DNA of 64,000 nucleotides from Myxococcus landrumus (GTDB lineage: Bacteria > Myxococcota > Myxococcia > Myxococcales > Myxococcaceae). A program made the position numbers and the translations under genes. The stretch spans positions 3,546,001-3,610,000 of the forward strand of contig NZ_CP071091.1 of the NCBI RefSeq assembly GCF_017301635.1, given 5' to 3'. The notes under the pieces are model-generated. The model was given only the letters and a program-made list of their open reading frames with translations, searched no databases and was not told where the DNA came from. Position 1 is the first letter of the stretch; each line of letters opens with the position of its first letter. This document shows, piece after piece, positions 44,407 to 52,949 of the stretch.

Positions 44407-46571
44407 GCACCGGGACGAAATCCCCCCTCGCGGGGCTCGGGTGGGCCATCCAATTGGGCGCGGAGGCGCTGGAGGCGCTCGCGCGCGCCGCGAAGCTGCC
44501 GCTGCCTCGCACCGCCGCCACGGTGGCGGGAGGCGCACCCGAGGACCTGAACCGGACGGGGGAGTGGCTGGACGCGGTGGCCCAGTCCCAGGGCCTGGAG
44601 CTGGACCTGCGCTACACGCGCCACGCGGAGGTGGAGAGCACGCTGCTGCGCGCCGCCCCTGCCCTGCTGGACGTCTTCACCGACGAGGAGGGACTCCAGC
44701 TCATCGCGCTCTTGAGCACCTCCGCGTCACGAGGCACGGCGCGAATCCTGGCGCCCGATGAGACGGTCCGCGACATCCCCCTGTCGCTGCTGACCACCTC
44801 CGTGCAGGCGCTCGTCGAGTGGGACCTGATTCCCGCCGTGGACCGGGTGCTGGAGCGGACCCAGCTTCGCGAGCCCCAACGCACGCGAGCCCGCCGCGCC
44901 CTCCTGGGTGCGCAGCTCGCCAACACCCACCTGGTCGCGGCCCGCACGCTGCGCCTGCCCCCCGGGGCCCGGCTCTCCCATCACCTCGGCGCGCTGTCCG
45001 CGCCTTCCCGCGTGATGCTCCTGCTGGTGCTGGCGGTGCTCATCCAGGGCTGCGTGCTCGCGGGCTGGTGGCTGATGGGCCAGGGCGCGTTCGAGGGACA
45101 GCTCGACACGGGCTGGCTCTGGGCCTGGGCCCTGATGGGACTGACGGCGGTGCCGCTCCAGGCCGCGCTCGCGTGGACACAGGGCACGCTGGCGCTGGAC
45201 CTCTCCGCGCTCCTGCGCCGCAGGTTGCTGACCGGAGCGCTGTCGCTCCCCGTGGACGAGGCGCGCCGAGGCGGCATCGGCGAGTACGTCGGGAGGACGT
45301 TCGAGAGCGCGGGCATGGAGCAGATGGCGCTCGCGGGCAGCTTCACCAGCCTGCTCGCGGTGGTGGACCTGTCGCTGGCGGCCAGCGTCACGATGAGCGG
45401 GCCCGCGGGCTGGCTCGGGCTCATCGCGCTGGGGGCGTACTGCGCGGTGCTCGGGGTGCTCGTCGTCCGGCAGTCCAAGCTGTTCCAAGGCTGGACGGAG
45501 TCGCGGGTCGTGATGACTCACGCGCTCATCGAGCGGATGCTCGGCCATCGCACGCGACTGGCGCAGGAGCAGCCGTCGCGCTGGCACGAGGAGGAGGACC
45601 AGGAGCTGGCGCGCTACGCGGAGGCCTCCGAGCGCTGGGATGCCGGCACCGCGCGCGTGATGACGCTCGCGCGCCGGGGGCTGTTGCCCGTGGCCATCAT
45701 CGCCACCCTTCCAGGCGTGCTCGACGGAGCCTCCACCGCGAGCATCGCGGTGGGCGTGGGCGCGGCCCTGCTCGGGGCTCGCGCGGTGATGTCCCTGGCC
45801 GCGGGCTCCCTGGCCCTCGTGGGCGCGCGCGTGCTCTTCGCGAGCGTGCGCCCCATGCTCGACGCGGCGAGGCTCGCCCCGGGCGCCACCTCCCACGACG
45901 CGGAGGACGCCGCGCCCCAGGTCGCGCCCCTCACGTCCACCGAGCCGCCGCCCAAGGACCAGTCCCTGCTGGAGCTGCGCGATGTCTTCTTCAAGCACCC
46001 CACCTCGCCTCGCGCGGTGCTCGAGCGAACCTCGCTGACGCTCCGCCCCGGAGAGCGCGTGCTGCTGGAGGGCTCCTCGGGCTCCGGCAAGTCGACGCTC
46101 GCCTCCATCCTCACGGGACTCCGGCGGCAAGGCTCCGGCGTGGTGCTGCTGCGCGGCCTGGACATGGCCACGTGGACGCCGGGCGGCTGGGGCGCGCAAA
46201 TCGCGGGCGCGCCCCAGTTCCACGAGAACCACATCATCTCCGGCACGCTGGCGATGAACGTGCTCCTGGGCCGCGCCTGGCCTCACACCCAGGACGACCT
46301 GAAGCTGGCGCGAGAGCTCTGCGAGGAATTGGGCCTGGGCGACCTCCTCCAGCGCATGCCCGCGGGCGTCCTCCAGATGGTGGGCGAGCGCGGCTGGCAG
46401 CTCTCCCACGGCGAGCAGAGCCGCATCTTCGTCGCGCGGGCCCTGCTCCAGCGAGTCCAGGTCGTGGTGCTCGACGAAGCATTCGGCGCGCTGGACCCCG
46501 TGACGATGCGCAAGGTGATGGCCTGCGTCGAGGCCCGCGCCCCCACGCTCGTCGTCATCGCCCACCCCTGA
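44403..46571 (+). CDS. Second ABC transporter of the peptide export cluster
   Basis: 722 residues, start GTG 44403 inside the preceding stop (GTGA overlap). There is no peptidase domain; instead about 200 N-terminal residues are helical (LLDVFTDEEGLQLIALLSTS). A transmembrane domain (about 200-475) and an ATPase follow: Walker A GSSGSGKST (about 556), signature LSHGEQSR, Walker B VVVLDEAFGALD and His switch VVIAHP, where the protein ends. The usual 30-50 residues after the His switch are missing. The trio adaptor, C39-transporter and second transporter resembles the three-component NHLM/NHLP microcin-type export sets. It may form a heterodimer with the first transporter or act separately. Confidence 0.88.
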   Translation: MSTGTKSPLAGLGWAIQLGAEALEALARAAKLPLPRTAATVAGGAPEDLNRTGEWLDAVAQSQGLELDLRYTRHAEVESTLLRAAPALLDVFTDEEGLQLIALLSTSASRGTARILAPDETVRDIPLSLLTTSVQALVEWDLIPAVDRVLERTQLREPQRTRARRALLGAQLANTHLVAARTLRLPPGARLSHHLGALSAPSRVMLLLVLAVLIQGCVLAGWWLMGQGAFEGQLDTGWLWAWALMGLTAVPLQAALAWTQGTLALDLSALLRRRLLTGALSLPVDEARRGGIGEYVGRTFESAGMEQMALAGSFTSLLAVVDLSLAASVTMSGPAGWLGLIALGAYCAVLGVLVVRQSKLFQGWTESRVVMTHALIERMLGHRTRLAQEQPSRWHEEEDQELARYAEASERWDAGTARVMTLARRGLLPVAIIATLPGVLDGASTASIAVGVGAALLGARAVMSLAAGSLALVGARVLFASVRPMLDAARLAPGATSHDAEDAAPQVAPLTSTEPPPKDQSLLELRDVFFKHPTSPRAVLERTSLTLRPGERVLLEGSSGSGKSTLASILTGLRRQGSGVVLLRGLDMATWTPGGWGAQIAGAPQFHENHIISGTLAMNVLLGRAWPHTQDDLKLARELCEELGLGDLLQRMPAGVLQMVGERGWQLSHGEQSRIFVARALLQRVQVVVLDEAFGALDPVTMRKVMACVEARAPTLVVIAHP

Positions 46572-46584
46572 GGCACGAAAGACG

Positions 46585-46625
46585 ACGGCCGTCCGAGGGA
46601 GGAACCTCCACCCCAGGACGGCCGT
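46585..46625. terminator. Bidirectional terminator between exporter and the 601-residue gene
   Basis: Perfect 10-bp stem ACGGCCGTCC (46585-46594) and GGACGGCCGT (46616-46625). The 21-base loop itself contains GGAGG-AA-CCTCC, so the whole can form a branched hairpin. It lies between two converging stop codons. Confidence 0.65.
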
Positions 46626-46644
46626 TGAACGGGCGAAGGCCGCG

Positions 46645-48450
46645 TCAGGCCGCGGCGGCCGCGGGCGCGGGCGCCACGGACGTCACCTTGACCTCGCCGA
46701 CGTTGCTCTCGATGGCGATGCCCAGCTCGTCGCGGAACACGTTCAACAGATACGGCAGCACGCCCACGGTGGCGAAGCGCAGCCGGTGGTGGATGGAGAG
46801 GTCCAGGTTGGTGAAGTGCCGGTCCGGATGCTGGCGCTGCGTGAGCACGTTCACCTCGCGCTGCACGGTCTCCAGGGCGCCCAGCGCCGCGCGCTCGAGC
46901 GTGAGGTACTCGGCGAGCGCGTCCGCCACGTCGTCGGTGAGCTCCGCCCGGGCACCTTCGGGCGCGGCGGCCCGCTCGCGCAGCAGCACGCGCAGCTCCG
47001 CCAGGGCCTGGGTGTGCACGGCGTCCTTCGGGGGCGAGAAGACGTCCGCGATGTTCTGGAGCTTCTCCTCGGTGAAGCCACGCAGCCCGCGCTGGGCGCG
47101 GTCATACATCTCCACGTAGCGGGCCTTGGCCCACTCGCGCTGGACCTCGGTGTGCTGCCGGGTGGGCTTGATGGTCTCCCAGTCTGCCTCGATGCGCTTG
47201 CGCAGCCGGCCCCACCCGCTGTCCGCGCCCCCTTCGGCCTGAAGCACCGCGGCGCGAATCTTCTCGAACGCCTGGCACATGTGCGCCCAGAGGGTGAACT
47301 GGAGCGAGTAGAGCTGGAGTCCCCGCAGGCCGTAGTCGATGGCGGCGGGAATCTCCGCCAGCCACGTCGGCTCCGGCAGCGGCTCACCCGCCATGGGCTT
47401 GCCGTCCAGCATCGTCGCGAAGAACTCGTCCACCATGTGCGGAGGTCCCGCGCACACCCCGCGCAGGGACAGGAAGTGGTTGTCGCGCTCCGTCAGGTGC
47501 AGGAGCTGCGACGGGTTCATCGGCGTTTCGTACGGCATCGGCTGCTCGGGGAGGAACATCAGGTAGATGGCCACCATGCGCACGCCGTCGGTGACGCGGA
47601 ACACCGACGACAGCACCGGGTCCAGCTCCCCATTGGGAATGGGGTCCTTGCCTCGCAGGAGCATCAACGTCGGCAGCGCCAGCACCGCGCAACTGAACGC
47701 ATGCAGGTCGCCCAGGCGCCACTGCCCATCCGCCATCAACGGATAGCGGCGCAGGAACGCCTCGCGCAGGAGGAGCACCGCCTGCAGCGTGGGCTTCCAG
47801 TGCTTCGACATGGACTTCAGCGCCGTCACGTTCATCAGCGTGTCGTCGCGGAAGCGGCTGCCCGGGTACGGGCACATGCGCCACTCGGTCTCCATCCGCA
47901 TGCGCATGGCATCCGGGAAGACGTTGTTCTCGCCGATGTGCCGCCCCTCCGCGTCCAGCGCCGCGTGGGCCACGCGGTGGACTGGCAGCATGGCCTCCAG
48001 GAACGCGAACTCCAGGGGCCGGCCCACCAGTTTGCGCAGCACCCCTTCGGTGTCGGGGTTCCACCAGAGCGGCTCGGTGGGCGCGGGGCGCCTGGCTTCG
48101 AAGTCCATCACATGCTTGTGGTACTCGGTCTGCTGCACCTGCTTGGGCGGCTCACGCGACAGGATGTTCTCCGAGAGCAACTGCTCCAGGAGCTCCTTCA
48201 CCCGCTCCCACGGGTAGGGCTCCCCGTTGCTCCATCGCGTGGCCATGCCCGCCATGAACTCGTCCTGCTTGAGCAGGTTCTCACCGAAGGAGTGGAGGTC
48301 CGCCTCCTCGATGCTGATTTCCTTGAGCCCGTAGTAGATGCGCAGCTCGCTCGTGCCCTCGGGTGTCTGGACATACTCACTCATGAACCGACGCCGCATG
48401 GGCAGGTACAGCGTCTCATGCGGATCGATGGGCACGGCTTGCTGAGTCAT
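46645..48450 (-). CDS. Uncharacterised 601-residue protein at the end of the peptide cluster
   Basis: No signal peptide or membrane helix; the N-terminus MTQQAVPIDPHETLYLP is followed at about 30-105 by a segment that could be a winged-helix recognition element of the PqqD/RRE type (LKQDEFMAGMATRWSNGEPYPWERVKELLEQLLSENILS, read in parts). The remaining 450 residues are mostly helical with scattered conserved-looking aromatics (EPLWWNPDTEG, HRVAHAALDAEGRHIGENN, ADGQWRLGDLHAFSCAV). I recognise no catalytic motif. It ends in an Ala/Pro tail. GGAG precedes the ATG. It starts 42 bases after the peroxidase gene on the same strand, so the two may be co-transcribed. A role as maturation enzyme is a guess from location. 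Confidence 0.7.
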   Translation of the reverse strand: MTQQAVPIDPHETLYLPMRRRFMSEYVQTPEGTSELRIYYGLKEISIEEADLHSFGENLLKQDEFMAGMATRWSNGEPYPWERVKELLEQLLSENILSREPPKQVQQTEYHKHVMDFEARRPAPTEPLWWNPDTEGVLRKLVGRPLEFAFLEAMLPVHRVAHAALDAEGRHIGENNVFPDAMRMRMETEWRMCPYPGSRFRDDTLMNVTALKSMSKHWKPTLQAVLLLREAFLRRYPLMADGQWRLGDLHAFSCAVLALPTLMLLRGKDPIPNGELDPVLSSVFRVTDGVRMVAIYLMFLPEQPMPYETPMNPSQLLHLTERDNHFLSLRGVCAGPPHMVDEFFATMLDGKPMAGEPLPEPTWLAEIPAAIDYGLRGLQLYSLQFTLWAHMCQAFEKIRAAVLQAEGGADSGWGRLRKRIEADWETIKPTRQHTEVQREWAKARYVEMYDRAQRGLRGFTEEKLQNIADVFSPPKDAVHTQALAELRVLLRERAAAPEGARAELTDDVADALAEYLTLERAALGALETVQREVNVLTQRQHPDRHFTNLDLSIHHRLRFATVGVLPYLLNVFRDELGIAIESNVGEVKVTSVAPAPAAAAA

Positions 48451-48492
48451 GCGGCAGCTCCTGGGAGAGGTGCGGGCTCGAGGAAGGCCAGT

Positions 48493-50160
48493 CTACCGGC
48501 AGTGACCCACGCCAGCGCGACCCGTGACAGGCAGCGTCGCGCGATTCGGGAAGGGCAGCTCCGGGTGGTCGAACGGCGCGCGGTAGGTGGCCACGCGGCA
48601 GTCCGTGAGGGCGTTGGCGAGGAAGTCCACCAGCGCGGCGCGCTCGGAGGTGGAGAAGGTGCGCGGGACGATGTCGAGCGACTTCTCCGGGTTCGGGAAG
48701 TCACCGCCGCGCGCATAGAAGTCCACCACGTCATCGAGCGTGGGGTAGCCACCGTTGTGGAAGTACGGCGGGTTGAGGCCCACGTTGCGCAGGGTCGGCG
48801 TCTTGAAGGCGCCCATGTCGAAGGGCGAGAGGCTGACGGAGTTGGGCACGCCGCCAAAGATGCCCAGGTCGCCGCGGGCCAGGTCGTCGTCGGTGGGACG
48901 GACGCCGATGTTGTGGAAGCCCGTGTCGCCGCCATCGCGGTTGAGCGGACCGGCGGTCTCGTACCAGCTCACCGTCGCGTCGGACAGCATGGCGCCGGTG
49001 TGGCAGTTGATGCACTCACCCTTGCCCACGAACACGGCCAGGCCCTTGATCTGCTTGGGCGTCAGCGCGGTGAGGTGGCCGGACAGGAACCGGTCGAACG
49101 GCGTCTGGTCCGGGATGAGCGTGGCCTGGTACGCCTGGAGCGCCTCGCCCCAGAGGAGCGAGAAGACGTGGACGGCGATGTTGCCCATCGGGTCGCCGAA
49201 GGCCTCGCGAACCATCTGGTCGTAGGTGCAAGGCTCGCCGTCGCAGAGCAGACCCGGACCGTTGGGGTTGGCCATGTCACCCAGCACGCTGTCCGTGGTG
49301 GACACCCGCTGATGCTGGAGCGGCTGACGCACGAGCAGCTTGGCGCCCAGGCCGTCGGCGCCCCAGAGGGTGCGGCCGAAGCAGCTCTGCTCGGTGAAGT
49401 TCGTCACCGGCCCGGTGGCCTGGGACGCCAGGGAGGCGTTCTCGATGCGCACCAGGATGTTGCCACCCTCGTTGTTGCCGGAGTCACCCCAGATGTTCCA
49501 CCCGTTGAAGAGCACGTTCGCTTCGCCGCCCCAGAACTGGTTGCGGTAGAAGCCCGAGCCCACCACGGAGGGACTGTGACGCGCGCCCACCATGCGCTGG
49601 TTGTTGAACGGCGCGGCGGGCAGGACCTGGCACACGTCCGCGGCCACGGTGGGGTCCGGGTCCAACCCCAGGAACTGCGCCCGAAGCGGTCCGGCCGAGC
49701 CCACGCGGTCATCGCTCGTGATCTTCGCGAGGGTGAACGTCTGCCCGGGACCCGAGACGGCGTTGAACGTGTTGTCGAAGCCCGGGTGGATGGTGTTGAC
49801 GCGCCGGTCGTCCGCGCCCGCCGCGAAGTGGCAGGTGGCGCACGCCGTCTGGCCGTCGCCGCTGGTCTGGATGTCCCAGAAGAACGCCTTGCCCAGACGG
49901 ATGGCCGCGGCCTGGTTGATGATGCGGCTGCCCACCGGCTGAGGCACCGGCTCATGTGAGAGCGGACGCAGCGACGTCAGCGCCACCAGGTCCAGCAAGG
50001 CCTGGGCATCCGTCGCCAGCTCCTCCTGCTGCACCGGAGCGGGCTTGACGGGCTCCGCCTGTCCTCCCGGCTCGCACGCCGACAAAGAGAGCATGAGCGC
50101 CGACGCGAAAAGTCCGCGGCCGGGCACACGCGCACCGCGAAACAACGAAGCACGAGCCAT
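48493..50160 (-). CDS. MauG/CcpA-type di-haem cytochrome c peroxidase lipoprotein
   Basis: 555 residues. Signal peptide with lipobox LSAC (Cys29). Two c-type haem sites: CATCH (107-111) in the N-terminal domain and CINCH (about 382-386) in the C-terminal one. A long insert between the domains (GFYRNQFWGGEANVLFNGWNIWGD) and the end motif TPTLRNVGLNPPYFHNGGYPTLDDVVDFY are typical of the MauG/peroxidase superfamily. It acts in the periplasm or outer membrane, reducing peroxide or oxidising a protein or peptide side chain. It is the first gene leftward from the divergent region that carries three 19-bp sites. Whether it works on the peptide products is open; normal respiratory peroxidase is the null hypothesis. 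Confidence 0.9.
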   Translation of the reverse strand: MARASLFRGARVPGRGLFASALMLSLSACEPGGQAEPVKPAPVQQEELATDAQALLDLVALTSLRPLSHEPVPQPVGSRIINQAAAIRLGKAFFWDIQTSGDGQTACATCHFAAGADDRRVNTIHPGFDNTFNAVSGPGQTFTLAKITSDDRVGSAGPLRAQFLGLDPDPTVAADVCQVLPAAPFNNQRMVGARHSPSVVGSGFYRNQFWGGEANVLFNGWNIWGDSGNNEGGNILVRIENASLASQATGPVTNFTEQSCFGRTLWGADGLGAKLLVRQPLQHQRVSTTDSVLGDMANPNGPGLLCDGEPCTYDQMVREAFGDPMGNIAVHVFSLLWGEALQAYQATLIPDQTPFDRFLSGHLTALTPKQIKGLAVFVGKGECINCHTGAMLSDATVSWYETAGPLNRDGGDTGFHNIGVRPTDDDLARGDLGIFGGVPNSVSLSPFDMGAFKTPTLRNVGLNPPYFHNGGYPTLDDVVDFYARGGDFPNPEKSLDIVPRTFSTSERAALVDFLANALTDCRVATYRAPFDHPELPFPNRATLPVTGRAGVGHCR

Positions 50161-50613
50161 TGGGATGCCCCCTTCTCTGGGTGTCAGGACTTGCTTGAGG
50201 TTGATTGAGTCAGTGATGTCTCGCCTGACTGACAGTTTTATACCGGCTCTACATTATTCCTGTCCAGACCACCCCACCTCCTCTCAAAAACCAAGACAAA
50301 ACATCCTGAGAAGACGTGACCTGAAGCGCTACATCCGCGAAATGTGTCGAAATTTCCCTCTACCAGTGACTGTGTAGCGCAATTCGATACATCGCCAAGT
50401 GGCCTGTAGCGGCAGACGCTACAACTCTGGCGCCTGGATGAGTTGCGATGTTTCGCTGATACAGAGGAGGCGCTTGTGGTTGGTGAAAGCTGGCGTGGCA
50501 GGTGCAAGGGGAGTCGTCGCCGCCGGAAGGAAGGCATTCGGGCTGGGCCGGCACCGAATGAGTCCCCTCCTGGCGGAGCAGATCATCCCCCAAAGCAAGA
50601 GGTAGGTCATTCC
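50161..50613. promoter_or_regulatory. Divergent control region with three 19-bp inverted-repeat sites
   Basis: 453 bases, A+T-rich for this genome, between the peroxidase (leftward) and a lipoprotein (rightward). Three 19-bp sites: CGTGACCTGAAGCGCTACA (50315-50333), TGTAGCGCAATTCGATACA (50373-50391) and TGTAGCGGCAGACGCTACA (50405-50423), the last a perfect 7-5-7 inverted repeat. The same form occurs twice at 40248-40319. No gene of its own is visible. Confidence 0.65.
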
Positions 50614-51441
50614 ATGCAACTGAAGACGATGAGCCGCGTGGTGGCTGCGGCGCTTCTCAGCGTGATGTCGGGCTGTGCGGGTGAGGAGCCCACGAACGCT
50701 GGTGGTGACGTCGCCGCGCAGGAGTCGGGTGCGGAGTCGCAGTGCGTGAGCCGGTTCGATGGAATCAACAACTGCGCGTTGGGCAACGCGCAGCTGACGC
50801 CGTCGGAGAAGGGCCTGAACGTCAGCGGGCTGCGCTCGGCCAAGACGGACGGCGTCGCCAGCCGGTTCGCTCGGGCGACCAGCTGGACGCAGTCGAACGA
50901 AATCAAGTTCGGCGGCGCCACGGGCGTGTGGCAGATGGACGCGCGCTCCGGTGACCAGGTGGTCAGCACCCTGCGCGTGGCGCCGGGCAAGGAGCCGAAC
51001 ACCGCGTACATCACCCCGAGCTTCAGCGGCGCTCCGGGCGGTTCCTCCTACCGGATGAACGTGTACCGCGACGGCGTGCTCCAGGGCACGTCCACGAACC
51101 CCGCCGCGCAGATGATCGTGTTCACCAACTGGCGGGACTTCTTCCGCTGGCTCGTGGCGGTCGCGGACTTCTACGAGCTGGACATCATCATCAACAAGGC
51201 CGGCGAGAAGCCCACGGCTCCGGACAACGTGGGCGCCTGCGGCTGGCGGCTGCGCTCGGAGAGCTCCACCTTCACGGTGAAGCTGGGCGACGGCAAGGAA
51301 GTCACCGGTGACACGGTGGAGTTCGTCGAGGAGATCGCGGACGGCCACTACCCGTACAACGGCTTCACGGGCATCGACTCGAAGCTGACCGCCGAGGGGA
51401 TGAACATCCGCGGCGAGTCGTTCAAGCCGGCGGCGAAGTAA
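50614..51441 (+). CDS. Predicted lipoprotein of unknown function
   Basis: 275 residues: signal peptide and lipobox VMSGC, an acidic linker (EEPTNAGGDVAAQESGAE), then a beta-rich body beginning with Cys-containing SQCVSRFDGINNCALGNAQL. This starting motif (CVSR-DGI-NCALG-A) recurs in myxobacterial secreted proteins. The middle has PNTAYITPSFSGAPGGSSYRMNVYRDG, reminiscent of a jelly-roll. No enzymatic residues are seen. AGAGGTAGG precedes the ATG. It is divergent from the peroxidase and shares its control region, so it may belong to the same regulon. Confidence 0.75.
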   Translation: MQLKTMSRVVAAALLSVMSGCAGEEPTNAGGDVAAQESGAESQCVSRFDGINNCALGNAQLTPSEKGLNVSGLRSAKTDGVASRFARATSWTQSNEIKFGGATGVWQMDARSGDQVVSTLRVAPGKEPNTAYITPSFSGAPGGSSYRMNVYRDGVLQGTSTNPAAQMIVFTNWRDFFRWLVAVADFYELDIIINKAGEKPTAPDNVGACGWRLRSESSTFTVKLGDGKEVTGDTVEFVEEIADGHYPYNGFTGIDSKLTAEGMNIRGESFKPAAK

Positions 51442-51542
51442 TCACCGTCGCACCCCGCGCCTGAAGGTGCGCGGGTCTCGTGCCGGGCGAAAGCCTCCAC
51501 TTCCGCCCGGCACGAATCTCACCGTGCCCTGGAGACGCTCCG

Positions 51543-52931
51543 ATGAGACGGCGGCTGTACTGGTTGGGCATCCCTCTAGGAGCACTGCTGCTCACGGCCG
51601 TCTGGGCGCATGCGGCGCGCCGCCCCGCTCTGGCGATTCTGGAGCTGGGGCCGCTCCCCTCCTCCGTCGAGCCGGGCGAGGAGCTGCCCGGCGGCACCAC
51701 CACGGTGACGGACACGGGGCGCAATGCCTTTGGACGCTCGCCGCCGAACATGGACCGCTCGCGCTGGCCGGAGTTCCACCTGGGCAAGCGCGTGTTCGAC
51801 CGCGACTGGAGTGCCCCCGACCACCTGCCGGGCCTGGGGCCGCTGTACAGCGCGGCCTCCTGCATGACGTGTCACGTGAAGGATGGGAAGGGACGTCCTC
51901 CCGCGTCCCCCACCGAGCCCGTCGTCTCGCTGGCGTTCCAGTTGGGTTCCGCCGCGGGCCCCGGACCTCATCCCGTGTATGGCGAACAACTCGACCTCCA
52001 CCGGCTCGGCGAGGCGCGAGGCGAGGGCACCGTCGAAGTGAGCTACGACGAGCTCCCCGGCGAGTTCGCCACGGGCGAGACGTATTCGCTCTTGCGGCCT
52101 CGCTACCGGTTCAAGGAGCTGGTCCACGGCCCCCTGGGTGAGGGCACACCGCTCTCCGCCCGCGTGGCGCCCGCGAACTTCGGGCTGGGGCTGCTGGAGG
52201 CGATTCCCGAGGAGGCCCTGCTCGCGTTCGCGGACCCGGATGACCAGGATGGCGACGGCATCTCCGGGCGCGCCAACCAGGTGATGGACGTCACCGAGGG
52301 GCACACGCGGATGGGCCGCTTCAGCTGGAAGGCCAATCAGCCCACCCTGCTCCAGCAGGTGACCCACGCGCTGGTGGCGGACATGGGCTTGACGACGCCC
52401 GTCTATCCCCGCGCGCAGGAGCCCCAGGAGGCCGCCACGACGCCCGACGTGAAGGACTACGACCTGGAGCGGCTCGTCTTCTACACGCGGCTGTTGGCCG
52501 TGCCCAAGCGCCGGGACTGGGACGCGCCCGGCGTGCTTCGAGGCAAGGCGGTGTTCCGCGCCATCGGCTGCGTGTCCTGCCATGTCGACCGCCCATTCGA
52601 GACGGTGGAGGTGTCTGGCTTCCCCGAGCTGTCGAAGCAGCGCATCCAGCCCTACTCGGACCTGCTGCTGCATGACATGGGCGAGGGACTCGCGGATGGC
52701 CGCCCGGATGGGCTCGCCACCGGTCGGGAGTGGAGGACGCCGCCGCTGTGGGGCATTGGCCTGACGGCCACGGTGAGCGGACACACGCGGTTCCTGCATG
52801 ACGGGCGTGCGCGGAACGTCGAGGAGGCCGTGCTGTGGCACGGGGGCGAGGCCGATGCCGCGCGGGAGCGATACACGCGGCTGCGCCGGGAGGACCGGGA
52901 GGCGCTGCTCGCGTTCCTCGGGTCGCTCTGA
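51543..52931 (+). CDS. Di-haem oxidoreductase (DHOR/DUF1111 family)
   Basis: 462 residues, an N-terminal membrane or signal segment (LYWLGIPLGALLLTAVWAHA) and two c-type haem sites: CMTCH at about 105 and CVSCH at about 341. The conserved blocks YSAASCMTCHVKDGKG, ADPDDQDGDGISGRANQV (a calcium-loop-like stretch), GRFSWKANQPTLLQQVTHALVADMG (read in parts) and TPPLWGIGLTATVSGHTRFLHDGRA identify the DUF1111 thiol-oxidoreductase-like family. It is usually co-located with imelysin-type iron proteins, which are absent here. GGAGAC lies before ATG 51543. Function: periplasmic electron transfer, substrate unknown. Confidence 0.9.
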   Translation: MRRRLYWLGIPLGALLLTAVWAHAARRPALAILELGPLPSSVEPGEELPGGTTTVTDTGRNAFGRSPPNMDRSRWPEFHLGKRVFDRDWSAPDHLPGLGPLYSAASCMTCHVKDGKGRPPASPTEPVVSLAFQLGSAAGPGPHPVYGEQLDLHRLGEARGEGTVEVSYDELPGEFATGETYSLLRPRYRFKELVHGPLGEGTPLSARVAPANFGLGLLEAIPEEALLAFADPDDQDGDGISGRANQVMDVTEGHTRMGRFSWKANQPTLLQQVTHALVADMGLTTPVYPRAQEPQEAATTPDVKDYDLERLVFYTRLLAVPKRRDWDAPGVLRGKAVFRAIGCVSCHVDRPFETVEVSGFPELSKQRIQPYSDLLLHDMGEGLADGRPDGLATGREWRTPPLWGIGLTATVSGHTRFLHDGRARNVEEAVLWHGGEADAARERYTRLRREDREALLAFLGSL

Positions 52932-52949
52932 GGCTCGAGCCTCCCTTCG

